Shown here: positions 21,456 through 36,340 of the stretch, in pieces
Layout: every line of letters starts with the position of its first letter
Numbering within the stretch: the first letter of the stretch is position 1
DNA from: Nannobrachium achirus
Taxonomy: Eukaryota; Chordata; Actinopteri; Myctophiformes; Myctophidae
Direction: 5' to 3'
Length of the DNA: 64,000 nt
NCBI GenBank assembly: GCA_963921795.1
Contig: OY997650.1
Span: 18,380,862-18,444,861, forward strand
The notes under the pieces: generated by a model
The model's database searches: none
Seen by the model: the letters and a program-made list of their open reading frames with translations, nothing else
What the model was told of the DNA's origin: nothing
Made by a program: the position numbers and the translations under genes

Positions 21456-23945
21456 GAGCACACCTTTCTAGTTCATCAAGAATTTATCATGAACTCATCT
21501 TTAATGCCTCACTATTAACCAATGGTGAAGTAACTATGACTTAACCATGTGTAATAAATTATATATCATTAGGATGTTATTCCACAGCTGCACTGCCCAG
21601 GATGAGTGCTCATAGGCAGGTAGGAGGAGGGTTGGCCTCCAAACAACCAACAGATAACTAATGATTTATTAGACTTGCTTAAGTGCACCATTAGGTATTG
21701 GTGAGGACCAAAAATGAATGAGTTAATGATAAATTCATGAATAATTGATGCATGATGTAATCAATTAGGGGTTAAGTACATTTATGAATTTACATGCTCA
21801 AGGGGATGACCAAATCATGTAAAAACACTCCAGTTTCTAGATCAACTATCACATTTAAATGACAAATAGTGATTCAATTAATGAAGCATACCGTTAGTTT
21901 ATGCAGGACACGGGAGTCTCGCCCACCCAGCTGTAATCAGCTGTCAGTCAGAAGATCCTTTCCTATTCCTCATTCACAGATCGCTGCATGTCACACTGTC
22001 ATACTCCAATCAGAGCACACGCTCAGTAAGGGAGGCTCCTTTAAATACGGCTTGCATTCTCTATAGCTCTGCTTGTCTGGATCCGAAGCCTCAGATCCGC
22101 TGCTGCTTAGCTGCCTCCTCCACCCCAACCTCCACCTTTCGATCAGAGTCTGACATAGGCTCAAATACTTCTGATTTATGTCCGCTGATTCAGGCTAATA
22201 TAGGTACCAATGCATTGCTATTGTATTACTATTGTATCCCTATGGGGGGTTTTGCTCAAAGTTCACTGATTTTGCATAGTAAGCATGCGTGAACAAAATT
22301 CTGGGCACATCTGAACGTGGAGCCCTTAAAACCAAGTTTAACTGTATTCCATTTGTTGCAATAAATGGTTAAATCTACTTTGATGTGAGTGTTCCTGACT
22401 AAATATACTGAAGAGACCCTCATTACCGGTGAACATGGTAGTAGGTCCTATCTCTCCCCTCATTAGTAGAATCACGGTAGCACAGCTATGGTTAAGATCT
22501 GACCCTATGACAAAGAAAATGTGACAGATAATGTGAACTGACCAACTACATACCTCAGCCTGCAGCCAATGAGAGTTTACAGTACATTACCCTTTTCTCT
22601 GGAAAACTGCTATTTATTTTCAAATAGCTGAAGTATATAGGGTTGAAAGTGCTCATGTGGACTAGTCACTTCTGTTGGGGTTGTTTTCATAGACGTGGTT
22701 GCTTATTTCTCTGGAAAATTCAACACTGGTTATGATACAGCTCAATGGTCAGACCCTGCGTTGCTGGAATGGAAGACGGTGGTGACCTTGTGAAACCCAA
22801 TTTATAAACTCTGTTTGTGCGATGGAGCAAAAAGGAGGCATAAGCTTTCGTCAATTTAATCAAACGCAGATAATTTGAACAAAGGAAAAGTGACTCTTGA
22901 GTTCCACTGGGTCATACGGCCCCCCTTCCCCTCAGCCCATTGAGGCATGTCAGCTGATTGTTTATTTGCATTAGTATATCACTCCTAATATTGACATGGA
23001 GGTCATTAATCCACATCAAGGACATCGCCGTAATAGACTTGTATCACACAATTACAGCAGCTGTTGGTTTGCAAATAGCTTAGCAAGCAGGCAGCGAACA
23101 TTGCTTGGGGTTTTGATTCTGTGCTAAGTGCTTCATCAATCACAATCCAAGACAGATCATTAGGAGCTTCTAGAATGACAAGACTGGGCAAAAGGTCCAG
23201 AGAAGATCGCTTCACGCGGCCTCTCAGACCTGTAATTACTGTTGAGCTTGGCAATTATCGCAGACATATCCAATGATATGCAACTCATTCAATATAGTGG
23301 CCATTAGTTAAAGTAACCTGCTGGTGTTGAAGGTTACACATGACATTCTCTGTTTTATTTGCGATGGAAAAAGTGACAGCTTATGCACTTTTACATAGGC
23401 TGTCACAGGTAACAAGCATACTTGTATGTGCATCAATGTTTTGGCATTTTGACCACTTTGAACCTGGCATCCCTATTTTGGGAATGTCATTAGAGGCAAA
23501 AACTTTCCAAAGAATTCAAATGATAAAGAGAAGACGTCACAACATTTCCATACATATATAATAAAAAAAGCCAATCTAGTATGTATAGCCTCACTGCGCC
23601 TCACATCGAGACAGGCGGATTGAGAGAACAGTGCCAAGCAATTGCTATTGTTTTCCTGCAATGCTTCAGGGCTTCTTTCTGTTGCACATACTGAAGATGA
23701 AGATGCTCTGTTGACCAAACATATTTGCAAAATATGTTATTTTCTCTTGCGCAAATAAGTCTCATTGTCCTTTTTAAAGAAGAAATGCATTTCAGATCTC
23801 CCATCTCATCACTAAAATCAATCCTTGTTTAGCAATAGCCTTCACACCGCAAGCAAAGCATGTCCTCTTTGTCCTTCCTGCCAGTCTACTTTATGGACTC
23901 ACTCTGCTCCTGGAGTGTAAGGAGTGTAACACATTGGCAGTGATT
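21456..23945. other. Unique non-coding DNA
   Basis: Mostly unique-looking, AT-rich sequence with few repeats. No exon could be supported. Confidence 0.4.
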
Positions 23946-23951
23946 GGGAAA

Positions 23952-23953
<2 letters not shown>

Positions 23954-24032
<79 letters not shown>
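23954..24032. repeat. (TG)n microsatellite
   Basis: About 39 uninterrupted TG units. Confidence 0.97.
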
Positions 24033-24033
<1 letters not shown>

Positions 24034-24504
24034 ACACAACGTCGTACTAAACAGTCTGCCTGAGAGGCGGCCTGGACAGTGTGTTCCTTTCCAGGTGAGT
24101 GGCTGGGTGACAGACACCAGAGCAGACAGGCTGTGGTCAGGGTCACAAGGTAACTGTCCCAGCCTCTTCACCTGTGTGCACTGACAGAGGGGATTCTGGG
24201 AATGAGCACGTCTGGACACATTACACTCACACTGACTGTACCCTCCTGTTATCCCCCAGGGTCCATGTGCCCCCTGGTGAGGAAAAAGTGTAAGGGTACA
24301 GAGAGTGACGTGTTTATTCATAATCATAATGGGGCTTCAACGACAGAACACATTTTGGTCACGAATACAGGATTTGCCTCAATAAATACTGACATGTTCC
24401 ACTTGCTTTTGTCTGGCTTTTTTTTGTGTGTTTTGAAGGTCAGTGGTCATGCAATGCTATATTTAACTTACATGTATATATACTGAATATACATTTACTA
24501 CCAG

Positions 24505-24790
24505 TACCAGCTCAGTGGCCTTGTTGTTACTGGTTAGTGTGTCCGCCCTGAGACTTGGAGATTGGGGTTGGATCACTGGCCGGGTCATACCAAAGACTCC
24601 GAAAAATCAGAGCATCAAGGATTGGGGCTAAGACCTGCAACATACTAGTGTCATGTCCAGGGAGTGTACTTGTACATCAAGCTGCCTCACGCTACAGAAC
24701 AAACTCAACAAACTGTCACAAAAAAACCCAACAAGGCAAGTTTGAAATATAAATCGTGACATCGATTTGAAGTCATATCCCCCAGCCCTA
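24505..24790 (+). repeat. tRNA-derived SINE
   Basis: CTGGTTAGTGTGTCCGCCCT (A-box-like), GGGTTGGATCACTGG (B-box-like) and CGGGTCATACCAAAGACTC form the familiar head of a fish SINE. The body degrades towards 24790. Confidence 0.55.
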
Positions 24791-26133
24791 ATATATACTG
24801 CCTATTTCTGTAACAGCAGTACAAGGCTGCCAGGAGATCAACTGAATTATTTTCTTTGCACAGCACCATAGCTTACAATTAACTCTTGTCATTTTCACCA
24901 CAAATTAGATACAGTATAAATGGCACTATTGATGATCACTTCGTGTGCACAGCTAGGCACCCTGTTATTTGCCTGGAAATAGCTCCATCGGGGGCATTGA
25001 TGACTGTTCCTCCCGGGGGAGTACTAGTGCTTATTCAGGCTGTGCCAACGCCCGCAGACAGGGGAGGGGAGATCACATGAACATCAGTGATCCCTCTGGG
25101 GTGGTAGCTTTGGCTGCTGCTTAAAGGGTAATCAATGAGGGAAACATGAACCATGTCTATCTGTTATGAGCAGGACACAACAAGATGCTTCTGGGAAAAG
25201 CGAGCGATAAACACACCTCCGAGAAGAGACGACTAATAAAAGGCTAATTTATACTTCATCAAATGCCCTCACGTCATACATGCCGGAATACAAGCCGGAA
25301 AAAGAGCGTGGCGCGAGTTTGGCACCTCAACTCTTAAGAAAAGCTAGAAATAACATTGTGATGTAATTGCCTTTTCATAGAAGTCTTGAGAGACCTGTTA
25401 AGCATATAATTTAATGGCTATGTCAAACACCTGAGCAAATTGTTGAGCCGGGCAGCAGTGAAATGCAAGAAGAACTCCCAAGACCTGAGCGTGCTGACTA
25501 TAGAGATTTGTCTGATTTAGCTGCGGGCACAGGCTACCTTCAATGTCCAAAGCTATTAGTGATTCCTGTACTACTAAAGCACAGCTCCAGGGCAACCATT
25601 TTCTTGCATTAATGTCCTCCCTCTACCACAGCGATTCAAAGGCTTATTCTATGCCTCTGCCTACCTTAGCATGCTCCCTAAATAACTCAAGTCAGGGGCT
25701 AGAGGGAAGGGAGAGAAAGAGAGATGCATGCCACCTCGCTGGTATGTTTCAAAGCAGAACGGTTTATTAAGAACAAGAATATCAAACAAGGAGGGAAAAA
25801 ATGCTCAGCTTCACAAAATTGTATTCATCTCAATATGCAATCACTTAAAACTGGTTTCGGCACAGAGAGAATGATTTTTGAGCTTAGGAATTCCCCCACC
25901 ACTTTATCTTATACCCTTAGTTACAATTTCATGTTTTGTATAGTTTTGTCATCCCTCTTATTATGTAAATACAGATCTACCCTGCTGCAACCACAGTCGA
26001 CAGCAGAGTTATATTTAGAGGCTATTCAAAGGGGGGCGTTTAAATGTCAGGTTCGTAAAGTGCTTCTGATCCCCTTTATTTGTCCTCGTCACAGGTAAAA
26101 TAGCATCTTCTTTAAGTCCTTTCTGTGTGATCC
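24791..26133. other. Non-coding flank downstream of hs3st1-like
   Basis: Unique-looking DNA. On the minus strand AATAAA lies at 26080-26075, 54 nt beyond the hs3st1-like stop codon, and could serve as a very proximal poly(A) signal. No other exon recognised. Confidence 0.4.
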
Positions 26134-27277
<1,144 letters not shown>

Positions 27278-27283
27278 CTGTAG

Positions 27284-28290
27284 AAAACACAAACAAAAAC
27301 AAAAGGAAGACTTTCAGAAATGCGGAGCACAGCAAGCGTCTACACATTATCCTGCGACAGCACCTGACACAGCAATCCAGCCGTTATTGCAATGTACAGT
27401 ACAGTATGTGTCAAGTTTTAAATGGATCATCTCAATTTCAATTCATCTCAATTTCAATTCATCTCTTTTACACAGTCTCTTTTTCTATCCCTTCTATCTC
27501 TTACCCCATCTGCTTTCTCCTCTCCTTTTCGATAATGTCACTTCACTTCCAATTGATAATGAAATTCCTTTGGCTGAAAAACATTCAGCCAGACAGCTCA
27601 TTAGAACGTGTGGCTGGAATATTCAAGTGTGGCTGAAAGCCAGGGGACGAGGCCTGAGCACTTCATCTTCCCTTACCAGGTCATAATCCTCACTTGAATC
27701 AATACACTTAACATCCGCCCTGGAACACTGAAATGAAGGCGTAAGGAGAGGCGTAAGGACGAATTTGTTTGCAGGAAATCAGATGAGTTCCCACTTCTGG
27801 GTGACTTTGATTTCCTATACATGCCAAGAAAGATCGATATAGGGGTCATGCAATTCAGCAGATACAAGGAGCGGGATTAAGGGTATTAGATGAGACTCCT
27901 AGCATTGCCCAACTTCCCCTCAAAATCGTGGGAAACATTATAATTCAACAGTATATTGTTTTGACCTTAAAAGGGAGTCACGATATTTTAAAGTTTAGAT
28001 TAAGCTTTGCTTCTTCTTTTCACAGGGCCCAGAGAGACTTCAGTTTCAATATCACAAAATACACCCCACCCCCTCCCCAAGTGGAGTGAAAGTAATACAT
28101 TTGAATAAATTAAAGTCTTTGGGAACCTTTGCTTTAAAGGAGCAAACCAAGCTTAGAGGAGTGCTGCTTTACATGAGGGTAGTCAAAACAACTGGGCTGG
28201 GATATGCAAACATGCAGCGAAACAGCAAAAAAGGTCATGGTTAGGTAATGTAAACAAACCAAGATGCTCCCTGTCAGAGAACTGACTGAC
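27284..28290. other. Non-coding, probable 5' intron of hs3st1-like
   Basis: No exon or named repeat recognised. Confidence 0.35.
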
Positions 28291-28294
28291 TCTC

Positions 28295-28332
28295 TCTCTC
28301 TCACACGCACACACACACACACACACACACAT
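28295..28332. repeat. (CTCT)/(CA)n microsatellite
   Basis: A CTCTCT stretch runs into CACACA dinucleotides. Confidence 0.9.
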
Positions 28333-28608
28333 AAAGTTTGAGGAGTTAAGTTCAGGAGCTGAGCTTTAATTAGATATTAAAAAAGGGAAAAAGAAAAGAA
28401 AAGGATAACCAGCTCCTTCTAATGCTGCCCTTTCCCTTTTATTTATTTTACATTTTACAATGATTTAATTAAATAGCTATTGGGCATGTTGATCTTTTAT
28501 GCAGTGAAATAGCGAGTACATGGTGAGTTCAAGATTTGATTTCCCGCTGCTATTTACTTATAGCATGCAACTTCTGTGTATATTTCACACTCCCCATGTG
28601 ACCCATCT

Positions 28609-28640
28609 TTCTTTCTTTCTTTCTTTCTTTCTCTCTCTCC
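28609..28640. repeat. (TTTC)n microsatellite
   Basis: About seven TTTC units then CTCTCT. Confidence 0.9.
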
Positions 28641-28685
28641 TACCAGCTTTCTTGACTGCGATGAATACACATATACAGTGGACGA

Positions 28686-28993
28686 CTATTGTTTCCGTAG
28701 TCGATGCGTTGTCGGCCACGGCTTGTGATTGGCTGAATCGGAGGTAGGAAGCACTCTGCTGTGTTCACTTGGACCGTGCGGAGGTGCCAAAAGTAGTGGG
28801 GGGCGAAGATTTATGAGATTTAACTCAGCGCTGAGTCGGCTCAAGCGGACCTTGCTATGATCGACGTGGCGACTCGCTCACTTTAGCTCGCTCGGCAGTG
28901 TCTGAAGTGGATCAAGTCCGCTTGAGACGGCGCGCCTCCGTCGTCTCCACCGAAAGCAAGCGCTCCCTTACAAGACTACGGAAACAATAATAG
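28686..28993. mobile_element. Small TIR element
   Basis: CTATTGTTTCCGTAGTC at the left and GACTACGGAAACAATAATAG at the right are inverted ends around 308 bp of GC-richer DNA. Target duplication uncertain. Confidence 0.6.
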
Positions 28994-29204
28994 CATATGA
29001 AGGAGAGAGAGGTTAAATATAAAGGCATGTATCAGATTTGTTAGTGAGAGAGTAATCTCTCGAGACAGCCTCAGAGAACGCTACGCTACTGAAAGGAAGA
29101 GAGACAGACCGATAGGTGTCGCACTTTCTTCTTTGACGATGGGTTCCCAGATTGGTGAGAGAGAGAGAGAGACACAGAGAGAGCTAGAGAGGGGGGGGGG
29201 GGGG

Positions 29205-29245
29205 GTGAAAGAGAAAATCGCCGCTTGTAGATCGGCTATTTTCAC
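29205..29245. repeat. Remnant of the GATCTACAAGC hairpin element
   Basis: GTGAAAGAGAAAATCG is followed by CTTGTAGATCGGCTATTTTC, so the left arm is mostly deleted. Confidence 0.6.
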
Positions 29246-29348
29246 AACCTTTTAAACATTTTAGTTCTAATTTATGGAATTTGCTCTCTGCCTTTAAATA
29301 GACAGTACACTGTGGCTGAATATTTGACCATGGTGACTAATAAACAGT

Positions 29349-29749
29349 AACCTGACTGCGCCAGATGGTGGCAGCAGTGTGTATGCCTGCATACCGCCCT
29401 GCTTTTACCATCTGGATTCATTCCAACCAAACCGATGTAGGAGGCGGGCCATTTTTTCAAGTTCTTTAGCAGGTGATTAGATGGGGCCGTCTGTCACAGT
29501 CTGGGAGTGCCAACTCCAACCACTCATATTGGCCTGTCTGAATGACGTTACACCCGGAATCCGCCTCCTGGGTTTCCACGTGGTCTGCAGTCAGACTCTA
29601 TTGGCTCAGAGCCGCTCAGAGCCTGCCCGTAGCTGCCGCTGATTCGTCTGGTCTGGGACTTTACGAGTGTTATCAACTCTCCCCGAGCGGTCTCAGATGG
29701 TAAGGAAGGGCGGTACGCACTGCTGCCACCATCTGGCGGAGTCAGGTTA
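29349..29749. mobile_element. 401-bp TIR element with 10-bp direct flanks
   Basis: AACCTGACTGCGCCAGATGG at the left matches the inverse of CCATCTGGCGGAGTCAGGTT at the right. AATAAACAGT flanks both ends (29339-29348 and 29750-29759). A 9-10-bp duplication would suit a Mutator-like element; superfamily not proven. Confidence 0.7.
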
Positions 29750-29759
29750 AATAAACAGT

Positions 29760-30860
29760 GCACATCAAGAAACGCAGCCAAACCTGGCTGCCCAGAAGGG
29801 ACAGGCTCTGCTCTCACTGAAAGGGAAAAAAAGACTTTAAACTAGCGATTGTAAAACAGTATTTATAAAAATGTTTACTAAGGCAATACAATCAAGTGCC
29901 AAAACCTTATTGTTAATGGAGTGTAAATGCTTCTGCAGCCCGCAGGAGGTGAAATAGCGACATCTGCTGGGCCATTAATGGGAACTGCAATCTTAAAAGA
30001 ATCTCTTCCTGGGCTTCAAATGCAGCAGAGCTTCCTTGCCGCCTGGTTGTAGCACACTAGCACTAGGAGGCTGGTTTACAAGGCTACACTGGTCTTGGCA
30101 CTCTGAACTCTCAATGACCCCAATCAACAACCTGTCTGGTCCTCAACCAGCCGTTGTCATGGAGATGACAGCCCATAATACAAGTGTAGTGTTTTGGACT
30201 ACACAGAGAAGCAGTGTCATGAAAACAGAGACTTCTTAGTTGTGGTAATTAACACCTTGCAGGTAATACAAATTATATATATTATGAAAAGTAATTTGAT
30301 ACAATTTGTCCAGAGATAGTTGGTTTATGTTCATGTTAGTAGTTTTTACAAAATAATTTAGATGGCATTGATTATTACGTTCTGTGCGTTTCATGACATT
30401 AGTTATAGCTTTGATGTCAAATCAAATCCCTGTACTGTGTGTGTGTGTGTGTGCGCGTGCGTGCGTGCGTGCGTGCGTTTATCCGTTGCTGTTCTTGCCT
30501 GGTGCTGCTGAAATGTGTGTTTGTCTTCTTATTTTGGCTGTGTTATGCTGTGTAAGTGGTTGTGATGATTCACTAATGTGCGTGCTCATACTGTTTCCAC
30601 AGTTCGTAATCGTAATAACACACTCTATTGCTGTCTGTGTTGCGCCGAGTGTGGTGACCTATCGATTTGTGTTCCGCCCGGCCAGAGCATGGGAAGGAAT
30701 TGCAGCAGGTCCCAGGAATAAGGGCCAATGATCAAAACGTCCCGGGAATATGCTAATGGCCGTGACATCAATCTTAGGACGTCTGGTTCTTGGCTCCTAG
30801 GCTTCGTCTGTGTGCCAAAATGGCACCGACATGATACTGACTCCTGGGACCTGCTGGGGT
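29760..30860. other. Non-coding, with a short TG/CG-rich microsatellite
   Basis: GTGTGTGTGCGCGTGCGTGC-type repeat near 30437-30478. No gene recognised. Confidence 0.4.
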
Positions 30861-30867
30861 CAGGATG

Positions 30868-31130
30868 GCTCAAATGGCTCAGGGTGTGTCACCAAGTGGC
30901 CGCTTGGCAGCCGGAAGGTTCCCAGTTCGATCCCGGGCTCCCCCAGAGTTACTGTCGAAGTGTCCTTGAGCAAGACGCTGAACCCCTAACTGCTCCCGAT
31001 GAACAGGTTGGTGCCTTGCATGGTTTCCTCTGCCATCGGTGTATGAATGTGTTTATGAATGGGCGAAATGCACAATCTATGTAAAGTGCCTTGGATAAAG
31101 GCAGTATATAAATGCATAATTTACTGAGCA
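30868..31130 (+). repeat. tRNA-derived SINE, nearly full length
   Basis: TGGCTCAGGGTGTG-type head, B box CCAGTTCGATCCCGGGCTCC, body TGTCCTTGAGCAAGACGCTG and 3' end AAAGTGCCTTGGATAAAGGC. Same family as the copies at 12240, 58133 and 58505. Confidence 0.85.
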
Positions 31131-31215
31131 TCATGCTGCGCATGATACTGACCATCATATTGACATGATATCTTGATATTACTCACATGATACTGACCAT
31201 GATACTGGCAATTTT
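31131..31215. repeat. CATGATACTGAC minisatellite
   Basis: Irregular repeats of a 10-14-bp CATGATACTGAC unit; the same unit forms a longer array at 61801-61935. Confidence 0.7.
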
Positions 31216-32330
31216 AAAGAGAGATACTGATGCTAGCATGCAGCAGCTAGCTTCATTAGGGGCCCTTCTCTCTTGATATCACTTATTGTCAATGTCACAT
31301 GGTATTCTTCTTGTATTTTCTCAAAATATACAAAATGGCTCCTTGAATGGTGGTTACACCACATTGACAATTCAGTAAGTGACTTAACTGCACCCTGACA
31401 TAATCCCCCAATTTAATTATTATATTCAGAGCATTTGGGATTCATTCGGTTGCGTAAAGTTTTCATTTGCCATAACATTTATGAATGTAATTTGAGTAAA
31501 AAATGAATAATACAGTAGTAGTACCTCAACAACATCCAAGTCATCCCTTCATCAATCTCTACCTCACTGCACACTCCCACAAAAGTCCTCGCTGATGCTT
31601 CTCTCACCCTAACTGCACTGTCTTTCAACCACATAAAGGGAGTGACACATGTCCTAGCGCTACACAACGATCTGTAGCCAAAGGAAGCGCGGGCCCGGAG
31701 CCTGGGAGCTGTAGGGATGGACCTGCCCCTACAGTGCCCGGGGGTTGTGCACGGAGGCACTTATGTGCTGTGACAGGCACGCCTGCCTGTCAGCGTTTCC
31801 CTGGCAGAGAACTGCCAAGTCCAATGCTAACAGCCAGGCAGCCAGACGAGCCTCCTGTCTCATCCAATTCCCCCCTCTCCTCTCACGGCGCGCACTGCCA
31901 CCTGGAAGGAGCCATTGTTTCCACATCCCACTGGGCCTTATTGCTTTATTCAGTACTTGATGCATATCTTTTCACAGCTTTTCATTCTGCACACAGCGGG
32001 CCAAACTATCTGGCCAACCACTTAAACCGAGACTGTTTGGACTGAATACTGAGGGAGGGGGTGCTGGTAGGTTATACACTAACAGATCGGTGGTCCCAGG
32101 ACAAAGGCAGAGGGTACTCTGTGATTGGAGTTTGTGATCTAATAACTCTGAGTGGGACCATGGCCTGGAAGATGACACAACAAATCAACTTCACCCAAGC
32201 ACTTTCACATTTGAACCCAGACATCTTTTTCAATCATAAAAATTACCCAACATGCAAACAAACCTAATAGTATACTATACTACATGTATTTAGTACTGTA
32301 TATGTACTGACGTATATGGACTATATAAAT
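31216..32330. other. Non-coding, nothing recognised
   Basis: Unique-looking sequence without supported exons. Confidence 0.35.
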
Positions 32331-32850
<520 letters not shown>

Positions 32851-32856
32851 ATACAG

Positions 32857-33666
<810 letters not shown>

Positions 33667-33674
33667 GTGTGGAC

Positions 33675-34070
33675 TAGGGACGGGACGATTTTTTGTGACA
33701 AAAGAAATTGCGATTTACGATATTATCACGATAATCAAAATCCATTATCCTGGGGCAGAACATTTGCCAAAAAATAGCAGATCTACAAGCTCACAACGCG
33801 CGTTGTGAGCTTGTAGATCGGCTATTTTTTGGCAAAGACATTTGATAGAGAGTGAAAAAAAGACTGTATCAAGTACGTATATTATAAGTACTTTTTACCA
33901 ATTATAGAGGGTTTAAGTGCTACCGGATATGCAGCTCGGCAAATAAAAGGTGAATTGATCGCAGTGCATGACGGAGGACGATATCACGATAAATTAAATC
34001 TCGACAATATGATTATCGTGAGTGTTTTTTATCACGATAAACGATAATATCACTTATTGTCCCATCCCTA
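33675..34070. mobile_element. Non-autonomous hAT element
   Basis: Inverted ends TAGGGACGGGACGATT and TTGTCCCATCCCTA; flanks GTGTGGAC (33667-33674) and CTGTGGAC (34071-34078) form an 8-bp duplication with one change. Interior has TATCACGATAA subterminal repeats and a 74-bp palindrome (33763-33836). Same family as 54705-55071. Confidence 0.88.
33763..33836. repeat. GATCTACAAGC hairpin element, perfect copy
   Basis: The central 40 bp (33780-33819) is a perfect palindrome of GATCTACAAGCTCACAACGC with no loop; the outer arms TTTGCCAAAAAATAGC match nearly perfectly. Confidence 0.9.
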
Positions 34071-34551
34071 CTGTGGACCTGAGCTGAGATCCCCCCCCTC
34101 CCAGACTTTGCACGAATAGACTATAAGGCTAAGCTACTGTAACAAAATAATGCACATCTATTTTCACTGGCGAATAAACCAACACTGAAAACGCCATGCT
34201 CCATTTGAACATACTGTATGCAGGCACGCACGCACACGCGCACGCAGTTAAAGATTTGTTTAGTCTTCATGCTGGCCGACACAGGGGTTGTAATCTTGGA
34301 GAGCAGGGAAAGTGGGGACTCTGCATGAACATTATGTATAACAACGTACATAATGTAGTGCTTTGTCCTGCGTTGTTCCGCATATAGTTGTGAATCATGC
34401 TCACTGGCCTGTGCAGAGGCTCCCTGGGCTTGTTATTGTTACCATGCTGAGTAAGCTATAGCACTGGTTCCTAATATTTTTAGCCTGTGACCCAAAGGAG
34501 AAATTAGATATTTGCCTGGGACACAAACTAGTGAAAATAGAAGATCTACAA

Positions 34552-35036
34552 CAGGGTTCCCCAATAGGCGGCCCACGGGCCATTTGCGGCCCGTGGGGGG
34601 CTACTGTCAGGCCCCCACCAACCCCAGTAATAATGGTGGTATAAGAGCAGCAACAACACTAGTATATCGTCATTGTCGGCTGGAAACCTTGTATCTCCAA
34701 ATGTGTACGTTCTTTCACAAAGTAAAACCCTGCTTCATCATTCAAGGCTGTCTCACAAAAGTAGTGAAAACAGCAGATCTACAAGCACACAACGCCTCGC
34801 ACCGCGAGGCGCTGTGTGCTTGTAGATCGGCCGTTTTCACTAGTTTAAATCATTTTTAAAATGATAAATGCAAAACGAACGGTTTTGGACATACAAGATT
34901 TTCACCCGACAACGACGATATCTGAACTGTCGCTGGAGTAGCGGGAAGCCACCGTTGTCCCCTGCAATGCTGTGGCCCTCGGCTTGGCACCCTAGACCTG
35001 ATTCGGCCCTTGGGGAAAAATAATTGGGGAACCCTG
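34552..35036. mobile_element. 485-bp hAT element inside a hairpin element
   Basis: Inverted ends CAGGGTTCCCCAAT and ATTGGGGAACCCTG; the 8-bp duplication ATCTACAA (34544-34551 and 35037-35044) is perfect. It carries its own hairpin copy at 34762-34842. Confidence 0.9.
34762..34842. repeat. GATCTACAAGC hairpin element
   Basis: TAGTGAAAACAGCAGATCTA through an inner GCCTCGC-ACC-GCGAGGC stem to CTTGTAGATCGGCCGTTTTC and ACTA; arms nearly perfect. Confidence 0.85.
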
Positions 35037-35264
35037 ATCTACAAGCTATTTTCACTACTTCTTAAACGTTTGTTTTCTAATTTATGGAATTTCTTCGATT
35101 TTTCTTTTATTCATTCATTAAATTACTGCTTTTTTGGGAATGTTTTTTGAAAATGTTTTGAAATAATAATGAAAAACCAAAAAATTAAAGGGCCTATACA
35201 AATGTGTCCGCAATAACCCACAAATGGGTCCCGACCCAGTGTTTGGGAACCAGTGGTCTAATAG

Positions 35265-35580
35265 CAGTGGTTCTTAAATGGGGGTACGTGCACCGCAGGG
35301 GGTACAGGAGAAATGGGAATATGTATTTTGCTGTTATATTATGGATAATGACAAAACTTTGACAGCCTTTGTGTGAACCTGCTCATCTGTTAATTGTGAA
35401 ACCAAATTACATCAATAACTTGACTAGTACAACTGTTATTGAATTGAAAGCAATGTTTATTTGCCATTATGCCGTTTTATTTTTTGACAAGCAAAATGCT
35501 GTAGTCAGGGGAAGGAGGTACTTGGCTTCAGCAATCAGAGTAAGGGGGTACTGCAGCCCAAAAGGTTTGAGAATCACTTG
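35265..35580. mobile_element. 316-bp hAT-like element
   Basis: Ends CAGTGGTTCTTAAATG and GGTTTGAGAATCACTTG; flanks TCTAATAG and TCTATAGC are similar but not identical. Confidence 0.65.
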
Positions 35581-35599
35581 TCTATAGCATCCAGTATCC

Positions 35600-36340
35600 A
35601 CTAGTTTAGGAGTTCCCAAACATTTCCATGCAAACGACCCTCAGAGCGTCGCCTCTGACTGCGGCCCCTTCCCTTGCAAAAATGTCCTAAAAGGGTTAAA
35701 ACAAAAAACTGAAAATAGCTACGGTTGAGCTTAATTACAAGGCTTTTATTTTTGTTTACATCTTTTAATCAAAATCTGAAGTTTTTCAGAAAACTTAGGT
35801 CAGGATTTAGAGAGTGTTTTGAGAATCGGCCTCAGGTCTAAATGGGTAAAACGGCACAACAAATTAATTAGTAGAAATGTAATTTAAATTTAAATGAAAT
35901 TTGATATAAACATTTATATTTTTATGATCTCTCTTTTTTATCTTTTCATTTTCATCTCCTTTCTAATTGGCCCCTCTGGCAGCTACAGCCTCTTTGAAAT
36001 CCTGTGAGCACTAGTTAACAGAGGCAATGATAGGTGGGACAAAGCCAGTACAATTCAGTCAGTATCACGTCAATACCAGTATCATGGTAAGTATCCTATC
36101 ATAGAAAATATGTACATATTTAGCTTTAACATCCATGAATGAGAAATCACCTATAGCCTATTGTTGTAGAACAGGGATGGGCAACTTTGATGATGGCGAG
36201 GGCCACTATATTTCCACCTTCACTCCAGAGGGCCACATTGCATATTGCTACGTCCTACTTTGTCATTCTAGTATCTCATTCAAAAGAAGCAAAAATAGCA
36301 GATCTACAAGCTCAAAACGCGATATACCTAGAAACGTGCG
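35600..36340. mobile_element. hAT fragments with half a hairpin element
   Basis: GGAGTTCCCAAACATTTCCA near 35610 and CAGGGATGGGCAACTTTGAT near 36173 are hAT-type termini without clear partners. A left hairpin arm, AATAGCAGATCTACAAGCTC, lies at 36294-36313. Confidence 0.5.

Larger units (their letters stand above)
34462..35255. mobile_element. hAT-like element with nested insertions
   Basis: Ends CACTGGTTCCTAA and TTGGGAACCAGTG. It contains a hairpin element that is itself split by another hAT at 34552-35036. Flanking duplication is not clean. Confidence 0.65.
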
